Assembly: GCF_025153475.1 (NCBI RefSeq) | Contig: NZ_JANZXA010000008.1 | Coordinates: forward strand, 1 to 64,000 | Origin: Novosphingobium mangrovisedimenti | GTDB taxonomy: Bacteria > Pseudomonadota > Alphaproteobacteria > Sphingomonadales > Sphingomonadaceae | Length of the DNA: 64,000 bases | Direction: 5' to 3' | Shown: in pieces, positions 9,056-17,813 of the stretch | How positions within the stretch are numbered: the stretch's first letter is position 1 | How the letters are laid out: each line of letters starts with the position of its first letter | Position numbers and translations under genes: made by a program | Notes under the pieces: generated by a model | The model's database searches: none | Seen by the model: the letters and a program-made list of their open reading frames with translations, nothing else | Told to the model about the DNA's origin: nothing

Positions 9056-9826
9056 TCAGACCATCACCATGCCGCCGTTGACGTGGATCGTCTGGCCAGT
9101 GACGTAGCCCGCTTCCTTGCTGGCGAGGAACACGGTGGCCGCAGCGATGTCCTCGCCCTCGCCCATGCGGCCCGCCGGGATCTTGGCGTTGAGCGCTTCC
9201 TTCTGCGCGTCGGGCAGCACGTCGGTCATGGCGGTGCGGATGAAGCCCGGCGCGATGCAGTTCACGGTGACATTGCGGGTCGCCAGTTCCTGCGCGAGGC
9301 TCTTGGACATGGCGGTGATGCCGCCCTTGGCCGCGCAGTAGTTCATCTGTCCGGGATTGCCGGTGGTACCGACGATCGAGGTGATGTTGATGATGCGGCC
9401 AAAGCGCGCCTTCATCATCGGCTTGGTCGCCGCGCGCATCAGGCGAAAGGTCGATTCGAGGTTCACCTTGATCACCGCGTCCCACTCCTCGTCCTTCATG
9501 CGCAGGGCGATGTTGTCGCGGGTGATGCCGGCATTGTTCACGAGAATGTCCAGTTTGCCGAGCGTGTCGATCGCGGCTGGCACCAGCTTTTCCACCTGTT
9601 CGGGATCGGACAGGTTGCAGGCGATGGCGACGTGATCGACTTCCTGCAGGTGCTGGGGGGTGTGCTCGTCCAGCTCGTCGCGGAAGGCGCGCAGCTTGTC
9701 AGGGTTCGAGCCGGAGACCACCAGCCGCGCGCCCTGCGCCGCAAGGCCACGCGCGATGGCCGAGCCGATCCCGCCCGAAGCCCCGGTCACGAGTGCGGTC
9801 ATTCCATGCAGGTCGAACATGCTCAT
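9056..9826 (-). CDS. fabG: 3-oxoacyl-[acyl-carrier-protein] reductase
   Basis: FabG reduces 3-ketoacyl-ACP with NADPH in type II fatty acid synthesis. The 256-residue SDR has the cofactor motif TGASGGIG near residue 14, NNAG near 99, the catalytic Ser in NITSIVG, the YxxxK pair as YCAAK, and a C-terminus ending HVNGGMVMV typical of FabG. The family is large, but these signatures and the presence of fabD nearby on the same strand support FabG over a general SDR. Acyl carrier protein and fabF, often adjacent, are not seen here. Confidence 0.93.
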   Translation of the reverse strand: MSMFDLHGMTALVTGASGGIGSAIARGLAAQGARLVVSGSNPDKLRAFRDELDEHTPQHLQEVDHVAIACNLSDPEQVEKLVPAAIDTLGKLDILVNNAGITRDNIALRMKDEEWDAVIKVNLESTFRLMRAATKPMMKARFGRIINITSIVGTTGNPGQMNYCAAKGGITAMSKSLAQELATRNVTVNCIAPGFIRTAMTDVLPDAQKEALNAKIPAGRMGEGEDIAAATVFLASKEAGYVTGQTIHVNGGMVMV

Positions 9827-9829
9827 TTC

Positions 9830-10432
9830 CTATTCTCCAGGCTTTCTCGCGAGGAACTGGACGACCGCGCTGCGGCCGTGATGGTACTTGCCCTCGCTGA
9901 CGTCACGCACCGTCTCTTCGGCATGAACGACATCGAGGCCCGTGAAATCTTCGATCAGCATCGACCGGGTAAAGGTCATGTCCCGCTGCCCCGGCGGCGG
10001 ACCGCCCATGCCGGGATGATCGTACTTGTCCGGCGTATAGGCTTCCACGAGCACAGTCCCGCCCGGCGCCAGCGCGCGCACGATCCGGGCGTGGACATCG
10101 GCACGCAGCGCAGGCGGCAGGTGCATGAAGATGGCGACGATCGTATCCCACGCACCCTCACCCATGTCCCAGTCCGCCAGATCGCCGACCTGCGTGGCGA
10201 TGGAAACGCTGCGGCTTTCGGCCAGCTCATGCGCCTTTTCCATGCCCACCGCGGACTGGTCCATCGCAGTGACATCGAAGCCCTGCTGCGCCAGCCAGAC
10301 GGCGTTGCGACCTTCCCCTTCGGCGAGGCACAGGCAGCGGCCCGGCTTGAGATCGGCCACGCGCTCGCGCAGGAAATCGTTGGGCTCGGTACCATAGGCA
10401 AAACCCGGCTCGCTGTAACGGTCATCCCACAT
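9830..10432 (-). CDS. class I SAM-dependent methyltransferase
   Basis: The 200-residue protein opens with MWDDRYSEPGFAYGTEPNDF, a start common to TehB/UbiE-like small methyltransferases. The SAM-binding region is CLCLAEGEGRNAVWLA (motif I, about 33-48), followed by VTAMDQSAVGM (motif II). The substrate cannot be told from sequence. The stop lies three bases before the fabG start, so it is probably cotranscribed with fabG. Confidence 0.88.
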   Translation of the reverse strand: MWDDRYSEPGFAYGTEPNDFLRERVADLKPGRCLCLAEGEGRNAVWLAQQGFDVTAMDQSAVGMEKAHELAESRSVSIATQVGDLADWDMGEGAWDTIVAIFMHLPPALRADVHARIVRALAPGGTVLVEAYTPDKYDHPGMGGPPPGQRDMTFTRSMLIEDFTGLDVVHAEETVRDVSEGKYHHGRSAVVQFLARKPGE

Positions 10433-10475
10433 GGAAAGCGCTTCTAGTCCATGATCACGTTCGAATAAAACAGTT

Positions 10476-10568
10476 CGTCATTGCGAGCGACCGAAGGTCG
10501 CGCGGCAATCCATCGGCGGTTTACGCGGCTCTGGATTGCTTCGTCGGCTACGTCTTCTCGCAATGACG
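10476..10568. repeat. BIME-like inverted repeat (CGTCATTGCGAG family), copy 1
   Basis: CGTCATTGCGAG at 10476-10487 and CTCGCAATGACG at 10557-10568 are perfect 12-bp inverted ends. Inside, GCAATCCA (10505-10512) and TGGATTGC (10532-10539) form a second inverted pair. The element fills the spacer between the methyltransferase and fabD genes. A second copy with the same ends lies at 51050-51141. Confidence 0.85.
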
Positions 10569-10581
10569 ATCCGTTCAAAAT

Positions 10582-11517
10582 TCAGAGGGCCTTGGCCAGC
10601 GCCTCGATGTCTTCCATCGACACGGCCGACGTCACCTCGACCTCGCCCGCCGAACGCTTGATCATCGGACCCAGGACCTTGCCGCCCAGTTCGACGAACT
10701 GCTCGACGCCCGCATCCTTCATCGCGATCGCGCTTTCGCGCCAGCGCACGCGGCCGGTGACCTGCTCGACCAGCAGGCGCTGCACTTCGGCGGGATCGGT
10801 AACAACGCTGGCGGTCACGTTGGCGAACAGCGCCACTTGCAGCGTGCCGGGGCGCGTCTTCTCCAACGCTTCGGCCATGGCATCGGCCGCAGGCTGCATC
10901 AGCGGGCAGTGGAACGGCGCCGAGACGGGGAGCAGCAAACCGCGCTTGATGCCGAAGTCCTTCACCAGCGCGACGGCGCGCTCGATGGCTTCCTTGTGGC
11001 CGGAAAGCACGACCTGCGTCGGATCGTTGTCGTTGGCGACGGTGCAGACCTGCCCTTCGGCTGCTGCTTCGGCAAGCGCGGTGGCTTTCTCGATGTCGGC
11101 ACCGAGCAGCGCGGCCATGGCGCCCACGCCCACCGGCACGGCGGCCTGCATCGACTGGCCGCGCAGCTTCAGCAGGCGCGCGGTATCAGCCAGGCTGAAA
11201 GCGCCGGCAGCACAGAGCGCGGAATATTCACCCAGCGAGTGGCCGGCGACGAAGTCCGCCTTGTCGGCAAGCGCGATCCCGGCTTCCTTCTCGAGCACGC
11301 GCAGCACCGCGATGGCATTGGCCATGATCGCCGGCTGGGCGTTTTCGGTCAGGGTAAGCTGATCGTCGGGACCTTCGGTCATCAGCTTGAAAAGATTCTG
11401 TCCGAGGGCTTCGTCGACTTCCTCGAAGACCTCGCGGGCAGCGGCACTGGCGGCTGCCAGATCGGCGCCCATGCCGACCTTCTGGCTGCCCTGTCCGGGA
11501 AAAACGAATGCACGCAT
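10582..11517 (-). CDS. fabD: malonyl-CoA:acyl-carrier-protein transacylase
   Basis: FabD loads malonate onto acyl carrier protein for fatty acid elongation. The 311-residue product has the oxyanion/active-site motifs FPGQGSQ at residue 5, GHSLGEY with the nucleophilic serine near 92, the RGQ arginine motif, and the PVSAPFHC histidine motif near 200. Length and spacing are normal. It is on the same strand as fabG but separated by the methyltransferase gene and a repeat element. Confidence 0.97.
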   Translation of the reverse strand: MRAFVFPGQGSQKVGMGADLAAASAAAREVFEEVDEALGQNLFKLMTEGPDDQLTLTENAQPAIMANAIAVLRVLEKEAGIALADKADFVAGHSLGEYSALCAAGAFSLADTARLLKLRGQSMQAAVPVGVGAMAALLGADIEKATALAEAAAEGQVCTVANDNDPTQVVLSGHKEAIERAVALVKDFGIKRGLLLPVSAPFHCPLMQPAADAMAEALEKTRPGTLQVALFANVTASVVTDPAEVQRLLVEQVTGRVRWRESAIAMKDAGVEQFVELGGKVLGPMIKRSAGEVEVTSAVSMEDIEALAKAL

Positions 11518-11588
11518 AGGCGACCGCTCCTTTTATCCTGCAGGCCCATACGCGCCTGCCGCTTGCGAATCGGGTGTGGCGGGGCGGG

Positions 11589-12422
11589 TTATTGCCCTTG
11601 GCCCGCCTCCGCAAGCCCGAAGGGCACAATCCTGTTGGCGGCGTCATGGCCGATGTCCGCGCTTCCAAGGAAGGGGATCGCATGGCGATCGCACCAGTAG
11701 CGGGCAATCTCCGGCACATCGGAACCGAAGGGACGGTCGTTCCCGGGCACATCGCTGACGCGTCCCAGCCGGAGCCCGGCGATGCCGCCCAGATGCGCCG
11801 TCAGGTGAAAGAACAGCCGGTCGACCGCGTAGAGATATTCCGAGACTTCCTCCACCATCACGACATGCCCCGCCAGCCCCGGCATCAACCGCGTGCCGCA
11901 CAGCATGGCGAGCGTCATCAGGTTGAAGGCGACGACGGGATGCTTCTCCCCGGCAAGCGACGGTTCCAGACCCGAGCGCTCGCCCGAAACGAACGCGAGC
12001 GTGCGCCGCACGGCGTCCTCGCCCCCCTCGCGCCGGATGTCCGCCAGCATGGGCGCGTGCACCGGCCTGCCGATGCGTTCGCGATAGAGCCCGCCCAGCA
12101 GGTTCCCGGCATCCGAGTAGCCGAGAAAGGTCTTGCCCTGCGCGGCATGATCGAACCGCTCAAGCACCGCTTCGGCGATCCGGCAGGCACCGTAGCCGCC
12201 CCGCGCGAACCACACGGCATCGACCGATGGATCGTTGGCACATTCGACCAGCGCGGCCGTGCGCACGTCATCGCTGCCGGCGAAATGCCCTTCCTCGGCA
12301 AAACACTGCTCGTGGATCACGAGGTCCAGCTGCGGGAATTCGGCGAGGGCCAGCGCCTTCACCCGCTCCGCGTCCGCGGAGGTGATGGGCGTCGACGGCG
12401 CACAGACGGCGATACGTATCAT
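11589..12422 (-). CDS. LD-carboxypeptidase (peptidase family S66)
   Basis: S66 enzymes remove the terminal D-alanine from murein tetrapeptides in the cytosol during peptidoglycan recycling. The 277-residue protein shows the S66 pattern: WFARGGYGACRI, the nucleophile in GYSD, the glutamate in VMVEEV, and the histidine in ADIGHDAANR near the C-terminus. There is no signal peptide, which fits a recycling role. It lies 71 bases after fabD is entered on the same strand, and is divergent from a MurC/Mpl-like ligase gene 128 bases away. Confidence 0.9.
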   Translation of the reverse strand: MIRIAVCAPSTPITSADAERVKALALAEFPQLDLVIHEQCFAEEGHFAGSDDVRTAALVECANDPSVDAVWFARGGYGACRIAEAVLERFDHAAQGKTFLGYSDAGNLLGGLYRERIGRPVHAPMLADIRREGGEDAVRRTLAFVSGERSGLEPSLAGEKHPVVAFNLMTLAMLCGTRLMPGLAGHVVMVEEVSEYLYAVDRLFFHLTAHLGGIAGLRLGRVSDVPGNDRPFGSDVPEIARYWCDRHAIPFLGSADIGHDAANRIVPFGLAEAGQGQ

Positions 12423-12550
12423 GCGCCTTCCCTACCCCCATTCGACTTCCCCGCGAAAGCCGGCGTGTCGCTTTTCCACCGCATCCGGACGGCATCGCGG
12501 CCCTGTTGCGCCCGACGGGAGTTGTCTTGGCGCGCCTGGGTGCCTAGCGA

Positions 12551-13972
12551 GTGGAGATGACCAACGCCCCTGCCCTTACATCGCATCCCTGGTTCTTCTG
12601 CGGCATCGGCGGCTCGGGCATGCTGCCGCTTGCGCTGATCCTCAAGGGTCAGGGCGCAGAAGTCGCAGGATCGGACCGCAGCCGCGACCAGGGACGCACG
12701 CCGGAGAAGTTCACCTGGCTGGAAAGCCTGGGCTTCCAGCTCTTCCCGCAGGACGGCAGCGGCATCGTGTCCGCCCGGCAGACCCTCGTCGCTTCCGCCG
12801 CGGTGGAAGACACCGTTCCCGAAGTCGTGCGCGCACAGGCGCTCGGGTGCGAACGCATGAGTCGCGCGCAACTGCTCGCAGCGCTGTTCAACGCCGCGCC
12901 CTTCGGCATCGCCATCGGCGGCACCTCCGGCAAGTCGACGGTCACCGGCATGACCGGGTGGATCATGACGCAGGCGGGACGCGACCCGACGATCATGAAC
13001 GGCGCGGTGATGAAGAACTTCGTCCGTCCCGACGCCCCTTTCGCCAGCGCCCGCGTCGGACAAGGCGCGGTGTTCGTCTCCGAAGTCGACGAAAGCGATG
13101 GATCGATCGCGCTCTATCAACCGAAGGTGGCGGTACTCGGCAATGTCAGCCTCGATCACAAGAGCCTCGATGAACTGCGCGATCTCTTCGGCGACTTCGT
13201 GTCCCGCGCGGATGTCGCCGTCATCAATCTCGACGATGCCGAGACGACCGCGCTCGCCCCGCGCGCAAAGGCCCTGGTCACTTTCGGGATCACCTCCCCC
13301 GACGCACAGATCGGCGCGATGGACATTGTCGAAGGTGCCGCCACGCTGACTGCCACCGTGCTCGACCGGCGCGACGGCTCGGCCCATCCGCTCGCACTCA
13401 AGGTGCCGGGGCGGCACAACCTCTACAACGCGCTGGCCGCCATCGCCGCCGCTCACGCCGCGGGGGTGTCCGTCGCCAACGCCGTGGCCGCCCTCGGCAG
13501 TTTTGCCGGCCTTGCCCGCCGCTTCGACATTGTCGGGACCAATGAGGCCGGCGTGACCGTGATCGACGACTTCGGCCACAACCCGGACAAGGTTTCGGCC
13601 ACGCTGGCAACGCTCAAGGCGCACCCCGGCCGCGTGATCGCCTTCTTCCAACCCCACGGCTACGGCCCCTTGCGCCAGATGGGCGCGGAACTGGCCGAGG
13701 TCTTCGCCCGCAAGCTCGGCCCCGACGACGTCACCATCCTGTGCGACCCGGTCTACTATGGCGGCACCGTCGACCGCAGCGAGGGCAGCGAACGGATCGT
13801 GCGGCTGATCCGGGAGGCCGGCGGCAAGGCCGAATATGTCCCCTCACGCGAGGATTGCGGACGCCGCATCGCCGAAATTGTCCGGCCGGGAGACCGCATC
13901 GTCGTCATGGGCGCGCGCGACGACACGCTGAGCGCCTTTGCCGGCACCCTGCTTGCCCATGCAGGCACCTGA
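12551..13972 (+). CDS. MurC/Mpl-like UDP-N-acetylmuramate amino acid or peptide ligase
   Basis: The 473-residue Mur ligase has all three domains. The N-terminal UDP-binding fold is CGIGGSGMLPLA, the P-loop is GGTSGKSTVTGM near residue 125, and the central domain contains EVDESDGS and LGNVSLDHK. The C-terminal domain has FFQPHGYGPLR, as in MurC. The usual DDY.HHPTE motif is changed to DDFGHNPDK. MurC proper is normally in the division/cell-wall cluster, so this is likely a second, divergent ligase, perhaps doing the Mpl reaction that reattaches recycled tripeptide to UDP-MurNAc. GTG at 12551 or ATG at 12557 could be the start. Confidence 0.8.
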   Translation: MEMTNAPALTSHPWFFCGIGGSGMLPLALILKGQGAEVAGSDRSRDQGRTPEKFTWLESLGFQLFPQDGSGIVSARQTLVASAAVEDTVPEVVRAQALGCERMSRAQLLAALFNAAPFGIAIGGTSGKSTVTGMTGWIMTQAGRDPTIMNGAVMKNFVRPDAPFASARVGQGAVFVSEVDESDGSIALYQPKVAVLGNVSLDHKSLDELRDLFGDFVSRADVAVINLDDAETTALAPRAKALVTFGITSPDAQIGAMDIVEGAATLTATVLDRRDGSAHPLALKVPGRHNLYNALAAIAAAHAAGVSVANAVAALGSFAGLARRFDIVGTNEAGVTVIDDFGHNPDKVSATLATLKAHPGRVIAFFQPHGYGPLRQMGAELAEVFARKLGPDDVTILCDPVYYGGTVDRSEGSERIVRLIREAGGKAEYVPSREDCGRRIAEIVRPGDRIVVMGARDDTLSAFAGTLLAHAGT

Positions 13973-14139
13973 ACGCCCCTTGCCCACACCTTTCGAGGCA
14001 GGGCATGCAAAGGCGCTTCTAACACGCGGATATGACCGGGTTTACCGGCCCCATACAGGGTAGAATACGTAGCTTTCTCAACACGCAAAATAGGGGACAA
14101 TCGCCGAAGAACGCGAGACGGGTTCAACAAGGAAAGACA

Positions 14140-15669
14140 ATGTCTCACACGCCTCCCAACGACGAAATCGGCGCGAAACTTCGTTCCTTCTCGCTACATG
14201 CCGACGATTTCGCGCGCTTCTCCAGCGTCGGCCGATCGGTTGCACGCTTCGCGCCGAAGATCCTCGACAAGTTTTACGCTGAAATCCGCTCGGATCCGGC
14301 CCGCGCCAAGTTCTTTCCGTCCCGCCAGCACATGGACAATGCCCGTTCGCAGCAGCTCAAGCACTGGAACGACCTGTTCTCGGGCACCATCGACCGCTCC
14401 TACATCGAACGCGCCGAGCACATTGGCCACGTCCACGCCCGGGTCGGGCTCGATCCCTGCTTCTACACCGGCGCCTACGCCAGCATCCTTTCGGAACTCA
14501 TCGAAGCGGAACTGACCCATTCGATCGGCGGCATGCTGGGCAAGGCAAAGGCCCGCAAGATCGGCACGCTCGTCAAGGCCGCGCTGCTCGACATGCAGCT
14601 GGCGACCTCGGCCTATCTCAAGGCCCGGGACCAGAACCAGGAAGTCACGCTGGAAAAGCTCTCCAAGGCACTGGCGCAGGTCTCGAAGGGCGATCTCACC
14701 GTGAAGATCACCGACCTGCCGCAGGATTTCGAGAAGGTCCAGGCCGACTTCGCGACGATGTGCGAGAGCATTTCCAAGGCGCTGGACGGCGTTGCCGCCT
14801 CCTCGGACCAGATCCACGTCGGCGCGTCCGAGATTCGCTCGGCCAGCGACGACCTGTCGCAGAGGACCGAAAGTCAGGCGGCCACGCTGGAGGAATCGGC
14901 AGCCGCGCTCGACCAGCTGACCGCCGGTGTCCAGTCAGCCGCGCAGGGCGCCAGCGAAGTGAACCAGGCGGTCGTCCATGCCGAAGCGGAGGCGCGCGAA
15001 GGCGGCAAGGTCGTCGAGAACGCGGTCCTGGCGATGGACGGCATCCAGAAATCGGCGCTGGAAATCGGCTCGTTCGTCAACGTCATCGATTCCATTGCTT
15101 TCCAGACCAACCTGCTGGCGCTGAACGCCGGCGTCGAGGCCGCCCGCGCCGGTGATGCCGGCAAGGGCTTCGCCGTCGTCGCCACCGAAGTGCGCGCGCT
15201 CGCCCAGCGCTCCGCCGAAGCGGCGCAGAGCATCAAGAACCTGATCAACGATGCGGAACAGCAGGTCGAACGCGGCGTCAGCCTCGTCGGTCAGACCGGT
15301 GACGTGTTCCACCGCATCATCGAGCAGGTCAGCGGAATCACCAGTCAGGCCTCGCAGATTTCGGATCTGGCCCAGAACCAGGCAGTCCAGCTTACCCAGG
15401 TCAATTCGGCCGTCGGGGAAATGGACCGCATGACCCAACAGAACGCCGCGATGGTCGAAGAAACCACCGCCGCCGCACGCAACCTTGCACAGCAGGCGGA
15501 AGAACTGGCGCGTCTGGTCAAGATGTTCAGGCTGGAGCGGGGCACGTCCGCCCCGGCCCATGCGGCCATGACCATGCGCCCCGCTCCCGCGGTTTCCCGC
15601 GCGCCTGCTCCGCGCACGGTGGGCGCACTGGCGCTCAAGTCCAATCCGGACGACTGGACCGAGTTTTGA
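14140..15669 (+). CDS. globin-coupled methyl-accepting chemotaxis protein (HemAT type)
   Basis: The 509-residue protein is a soluble oxygen-sensing chemoreceptor. The first ~180 residues are a protoglobin domain; the proximal haem histidine is probably H99 in HIGHVHARVGL. A short HAMP-like linker (SKGDLTVKI) follows, then the cytoplasmic MCP signalling hairpin with the highly conserved tip FQTNLLALNAGVEAAR and GKGFAVVATEVRALAQRSA. No transmembrane segment is present. The last five residues, DWTEF, resemble the tether that recruits CheR/CheB methylation enzymes. The ATG at 14140 has AAGGA seven bases upstream; an earlier in-frame ATG at 14032 lies in non-conserved sequence. Flagellin lies 1.2 kb downstream. 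Confidence 0.95.
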   Translation: MSHTPPNDEIGAKLRSFSLHADDFARFSSVGRSVARFAPKILDKFYAEIRSDPARAKFFPSRQHMDNARSQQLKHWNDLFSGTIDRSYIERAEHIGHVHARVGLDPCFYTGAYASILSELIEAELTHSIGGMLGKAKARKIGTLVKAALLDMQLATSAYLKARDQNQEVTLEKLSKALAQVSKGDLTVKITDLPQDFEKVQADFATMCESISKALDGVAASSDQIHVGASEIRSASDDLSQRTESQAATLEESAAALDQLTAGVQSAAQGASEVNQAVVHAEAEAREGGKVVENAVLAMDGIQKSALEIGSFVNVIDSIAFQTNLLALNAGVEAARAGDAGKGFAVVATEVRALAQRSAEAAQSIKNLINDAEQQVERGVSLVGQTGDVFHRIIEQVSGITSQASQISDLAQNQAVQLTQVNSAVGEMDRMTQQNAAMVEETTAAARNLAQQAEELARLVKMFRLERGTSAPAHAAMTMRPAPAVSRAPAPRTVGALALKSNPDDWTEF

Positions 15670-15684
15670 CGCGGCACCGGTCGA

Positions 15685-16629
15685 TCAGGCCGGCTTCGCG
15701 CGCAGCGCACCGATCAGGTGAACGGTGACTGCGATCACCGCGCCGAGCGCCAGGCCGACCAGCGCCGAGGCCACAGCATAGCCGAACCAGCCCAGGATCG
15801 CGCCAAGCGGTCCTGCGGCTTCGGCCAGCCCATGCTCGATGCCATGGGCGACCTGCGCGGGCTGCGGAAGGCCCAGTTCCTCGAGCCCGTGCAGGATGAT
15901 CCCGCCGCCAACCCACAGCATGGCAAGCGTGCCAACGCTGCCGAGCACCTGCAGTACCACCGGCATGGCGCGCAGCAGGAAACGGCCGACCGCCTGCGTC
16001 GCGGCGCCGGTCTTTCGAGCCAGATGCAACCCGACATCGTCCATCTTCACGATCAGCGCCACCGCGCCATAAACGCCGACGGTAATCAGCACGCCAACCA
16101 GCGCCAGGGCGACCGCACGCGTCAGCATGGGCGCATCCTCCACTTGTGAAAGTGCGATCGCCATGATTTCGGCGGACAGGATCAGATCGGTGCGGATCGC
16201 GCCGGAAACGCGGGTCTGCTCGAAAGCCGCCGGGTCCTCGATCGGATCTTCCAGCGTCTCGCCATGCTTCTGGCCTCCCAGCTTCTCGATCACTTTCTCC
16301 GCGCCTTCGAACGAGAGATAAGCACCCCCCAGCATCAGGATCGGAATGATCGCGGCAGGTAGCAATGCGCTCAGCAGCAACGCCAGCGGCAACAGGATCA
16401 GCAGCTTGTTGCGCAGCGATCCCTTGGTGATCTTCCAGATCATCGGCAATTCGCGGTCGGGGGTGAAGCCGGTGACGTAGCCGGGCGTCACCGCCGCATC
16501 GTCGATCACCACGCCGGCGGCCTTGCTTCCGGCCTTGGCGACACCGGCGCCGACATCGTCGAGCGAAGCCGAGGCGGCCTTGGCTATTACGGACACGTCG
16601 TCGAGAAGAGCAACAAGACCGGAAGGCAT
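15685..16629 (-). CDS. DUF808 family (YedI-like) inner-membrane protein
   Basis: The 314-residue product is a polytopic membrane protein of the DUF808/YedI family, recognisable from the start MPSGLVALLDDVSVIAK and the segment AAGVVIDDAAVTPGYV. At least six hydrophobic segments follow (roughly residues 80-110, 150-175, 180-205, 225-255 and 280-310). No biochemical role is known for the family. The start at 16629 gives the family N-terminus; the open frame extends further to 16695. It converges on the chemoreceptor gene (15 bases between stops) and is divergent from flagellin. Confidence 0.88.
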   Translation of the reverse strand: MPSGLVALLDDVSVIAKAASASLDDVGAGVAKAGSKAAGVVIDDAAVTPGYVTGFTPDRELPMIWKITKGSLRNKLLILLPLALLLSALLPAAIIPILMLGGAYLSFEGAEKVIEKLGGQKHGETLEDPIEDPAAFEQTRVSGAIRTDLILSAEIMAIALSQVEDAPMLTRAVALALVGVLITVGVYGAVALIVKMDDVGLHLARKTGAATQAVGRFLLRAMPVVLQVLGSVGTLAMLWVGGGIILHGLEELGLPQPAQVAHGIEHGLAEAAGPLGAILGWFGYAVASALVGLALGAVIAVTVHLIGALRAKPA

Positions 16630-16833
16630 GAAACAGTGATTCCCGTACCTGAAATGTGCAGGACGGGGCATGCGGGTGATTTTGCCGTCGATCAAGCCAA
16701 AGCGCTTGAAGTCGAGGAAATTACGCGCTTTTTCATGTATCCCGCCGGGCTGGAAGCCACGAAAAACAGCCCTTCCTCGCGAAAACCCTTAAAGCCTGCA
16801 AACCATGTCCGTTCTCCTCATTGTCCAACGGGC

Positions 16834-16847
16834 GCCCCGAACGGGGC
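16834..16847 (+). promoter_or_regulatory. GC hairpin in the flagellin leader
   Basis: GCCCCG and CGGGGC form a tight stem with a two-base loop 32 bases before the flagellin ATG. Flagellin mRNA leaders in alphaproteobacteria can be targets of post-transcriptional control (FlbT in Caulobacter), so a leader structure is plausible, but nothing here proves it. I could not place a convincing sigma-28 or sigma-54 promoter in 16630-16833. Confidence 0.35.
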
Positions 16848-16878
16848 TCACAAGCGACTGTAATCTGGGGAATTAAGC

Positions 16879-17703
16879 ATGTCTGTCATCAACACGAATA
16901 TCAGCGCCATCCGCGCTTCGAACGCCTCCGTCGCGGCCTCCAAGATGCTCGGCACCTCGATGGAACGTCTTTCCACCGGCAAGCGCATCAACAGCTCCAA
17001 GGATGATGCCGCCGGCCTCGCCATCGCCACCTCCATGACCTCGCTTATCAAGGGCATGAACCAGGGCATCCGCAACTCGAACGACGGCATCTCGCTTGCG
17101 CAGACCGCCGACGGTTCGCTGTCGGAAGTCACCAACATGCTGCAGCGCGTTCGCGAACTCGCCGTCCAGTCCTCGTCGGGCACCTACCAGGACTCCGACC
17201 GTACCGCGATGCAGTCCGAAGTCAGCGCCCTGACCGAGCAGATCGCCGACGTGCTCTCGCAGACCACGTTCAACGGCAACACGCTGTTCTCGACCACCGC
17301 CGGCACGGACGTCACCTTCAACATCCAGACGGGCGCCAACTCGGGTGAGAACGTCACGCTGACCTCGACCGCGATCGACGGCACCAACATCGACGCCACG
17401 GCACTCGACGTATCGACGCTGGGCAACGCGCAGGCCACGCTCGACAACGTCGACGCCGCGCTGACCGACGTCAACGCCACCCGCGCCTCGCTCGGTGCCG
17501 GCCAGAACCGCCTCGAATCGGTGATCAACAACCTGACCAGCAACGTGACGAACCTCGCGGACGCCCGCTCGCGGATCGAGGATGCCGACTATTCGGTCGA
17601 AACCACCTCCATGTCCAAGGCGCAGATCCTCTCGCAGGCCTCGACCGCGATGCTCGCCCAGGCAAACCAGGCCCAGCAGAACGTCCTGAGCCTGCTGAAG
17701 TAA
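16879..17703 (+). CDS. fliC: flagellin
   Basis: Flagellin polymerises into the flagellar filament after type III export. The 274-residue product has the N-terminal D0/D1 region ([35 protein letters not shown]) and the C-terminal D1/D0 region ([28 protein letters not shown], ending LSLLK). The middle is short, so this is a compact flagellin lacking large D2/D3 domains, as is usual in alphaproteobacteria. GGGGA lies eight bases before the ATG. No other flagellar structural gene is in the window; a hairpin terminator follows. Confidence 0.97.
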   Translation: MSVINTNISAIRASNASVAASKMLGTSMERLSTGKRINSSKDDAAGLAIATSMTSLIKGMNQGIRNSNDGISLAQTADGSLSEVTNMLQRVRELAVQSSSGTYQDSDRTAMQSEVSALTEQIADVLSQTTFNGNTLFSTTAGTDVTFNIQTGANSGENVTLTSTAIDGTNIDATALDVSTLGNAQATLDNVDAALTDVNATRASLGAGQNRLESVINNLTSNVTNLADARSRIEDADYSVETTSMSKAQILSQASTAMLAQANQAQQNVLSLLK

Positions 17704-17735
17704 TCCCCAGCGAGACCCAACCAGGTCCCGAAAGT

Positions 17736-17762
17736 ACCCGGCGGGCTTAGCGTCCGCCGGGT
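17736..17762 (+). terminator. hairpin downstream of flagellin
   Basis: ACCCGGCGG (17736-17744) pairs perfectly with CCGCCGGGT (17754-17762). The stem lies 33 bases after the flagellin stop. The T-tract is absent, so termination strength is uncertain; it sits between the convergent flagellin and GST genes. Confidence 0.55.
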
Positions 17763-17813
17763 CAACTGTGTCCGGCGCCCGGCCCGCCGCACCGCAGCGC
17801 GGAATGCCGGAAC

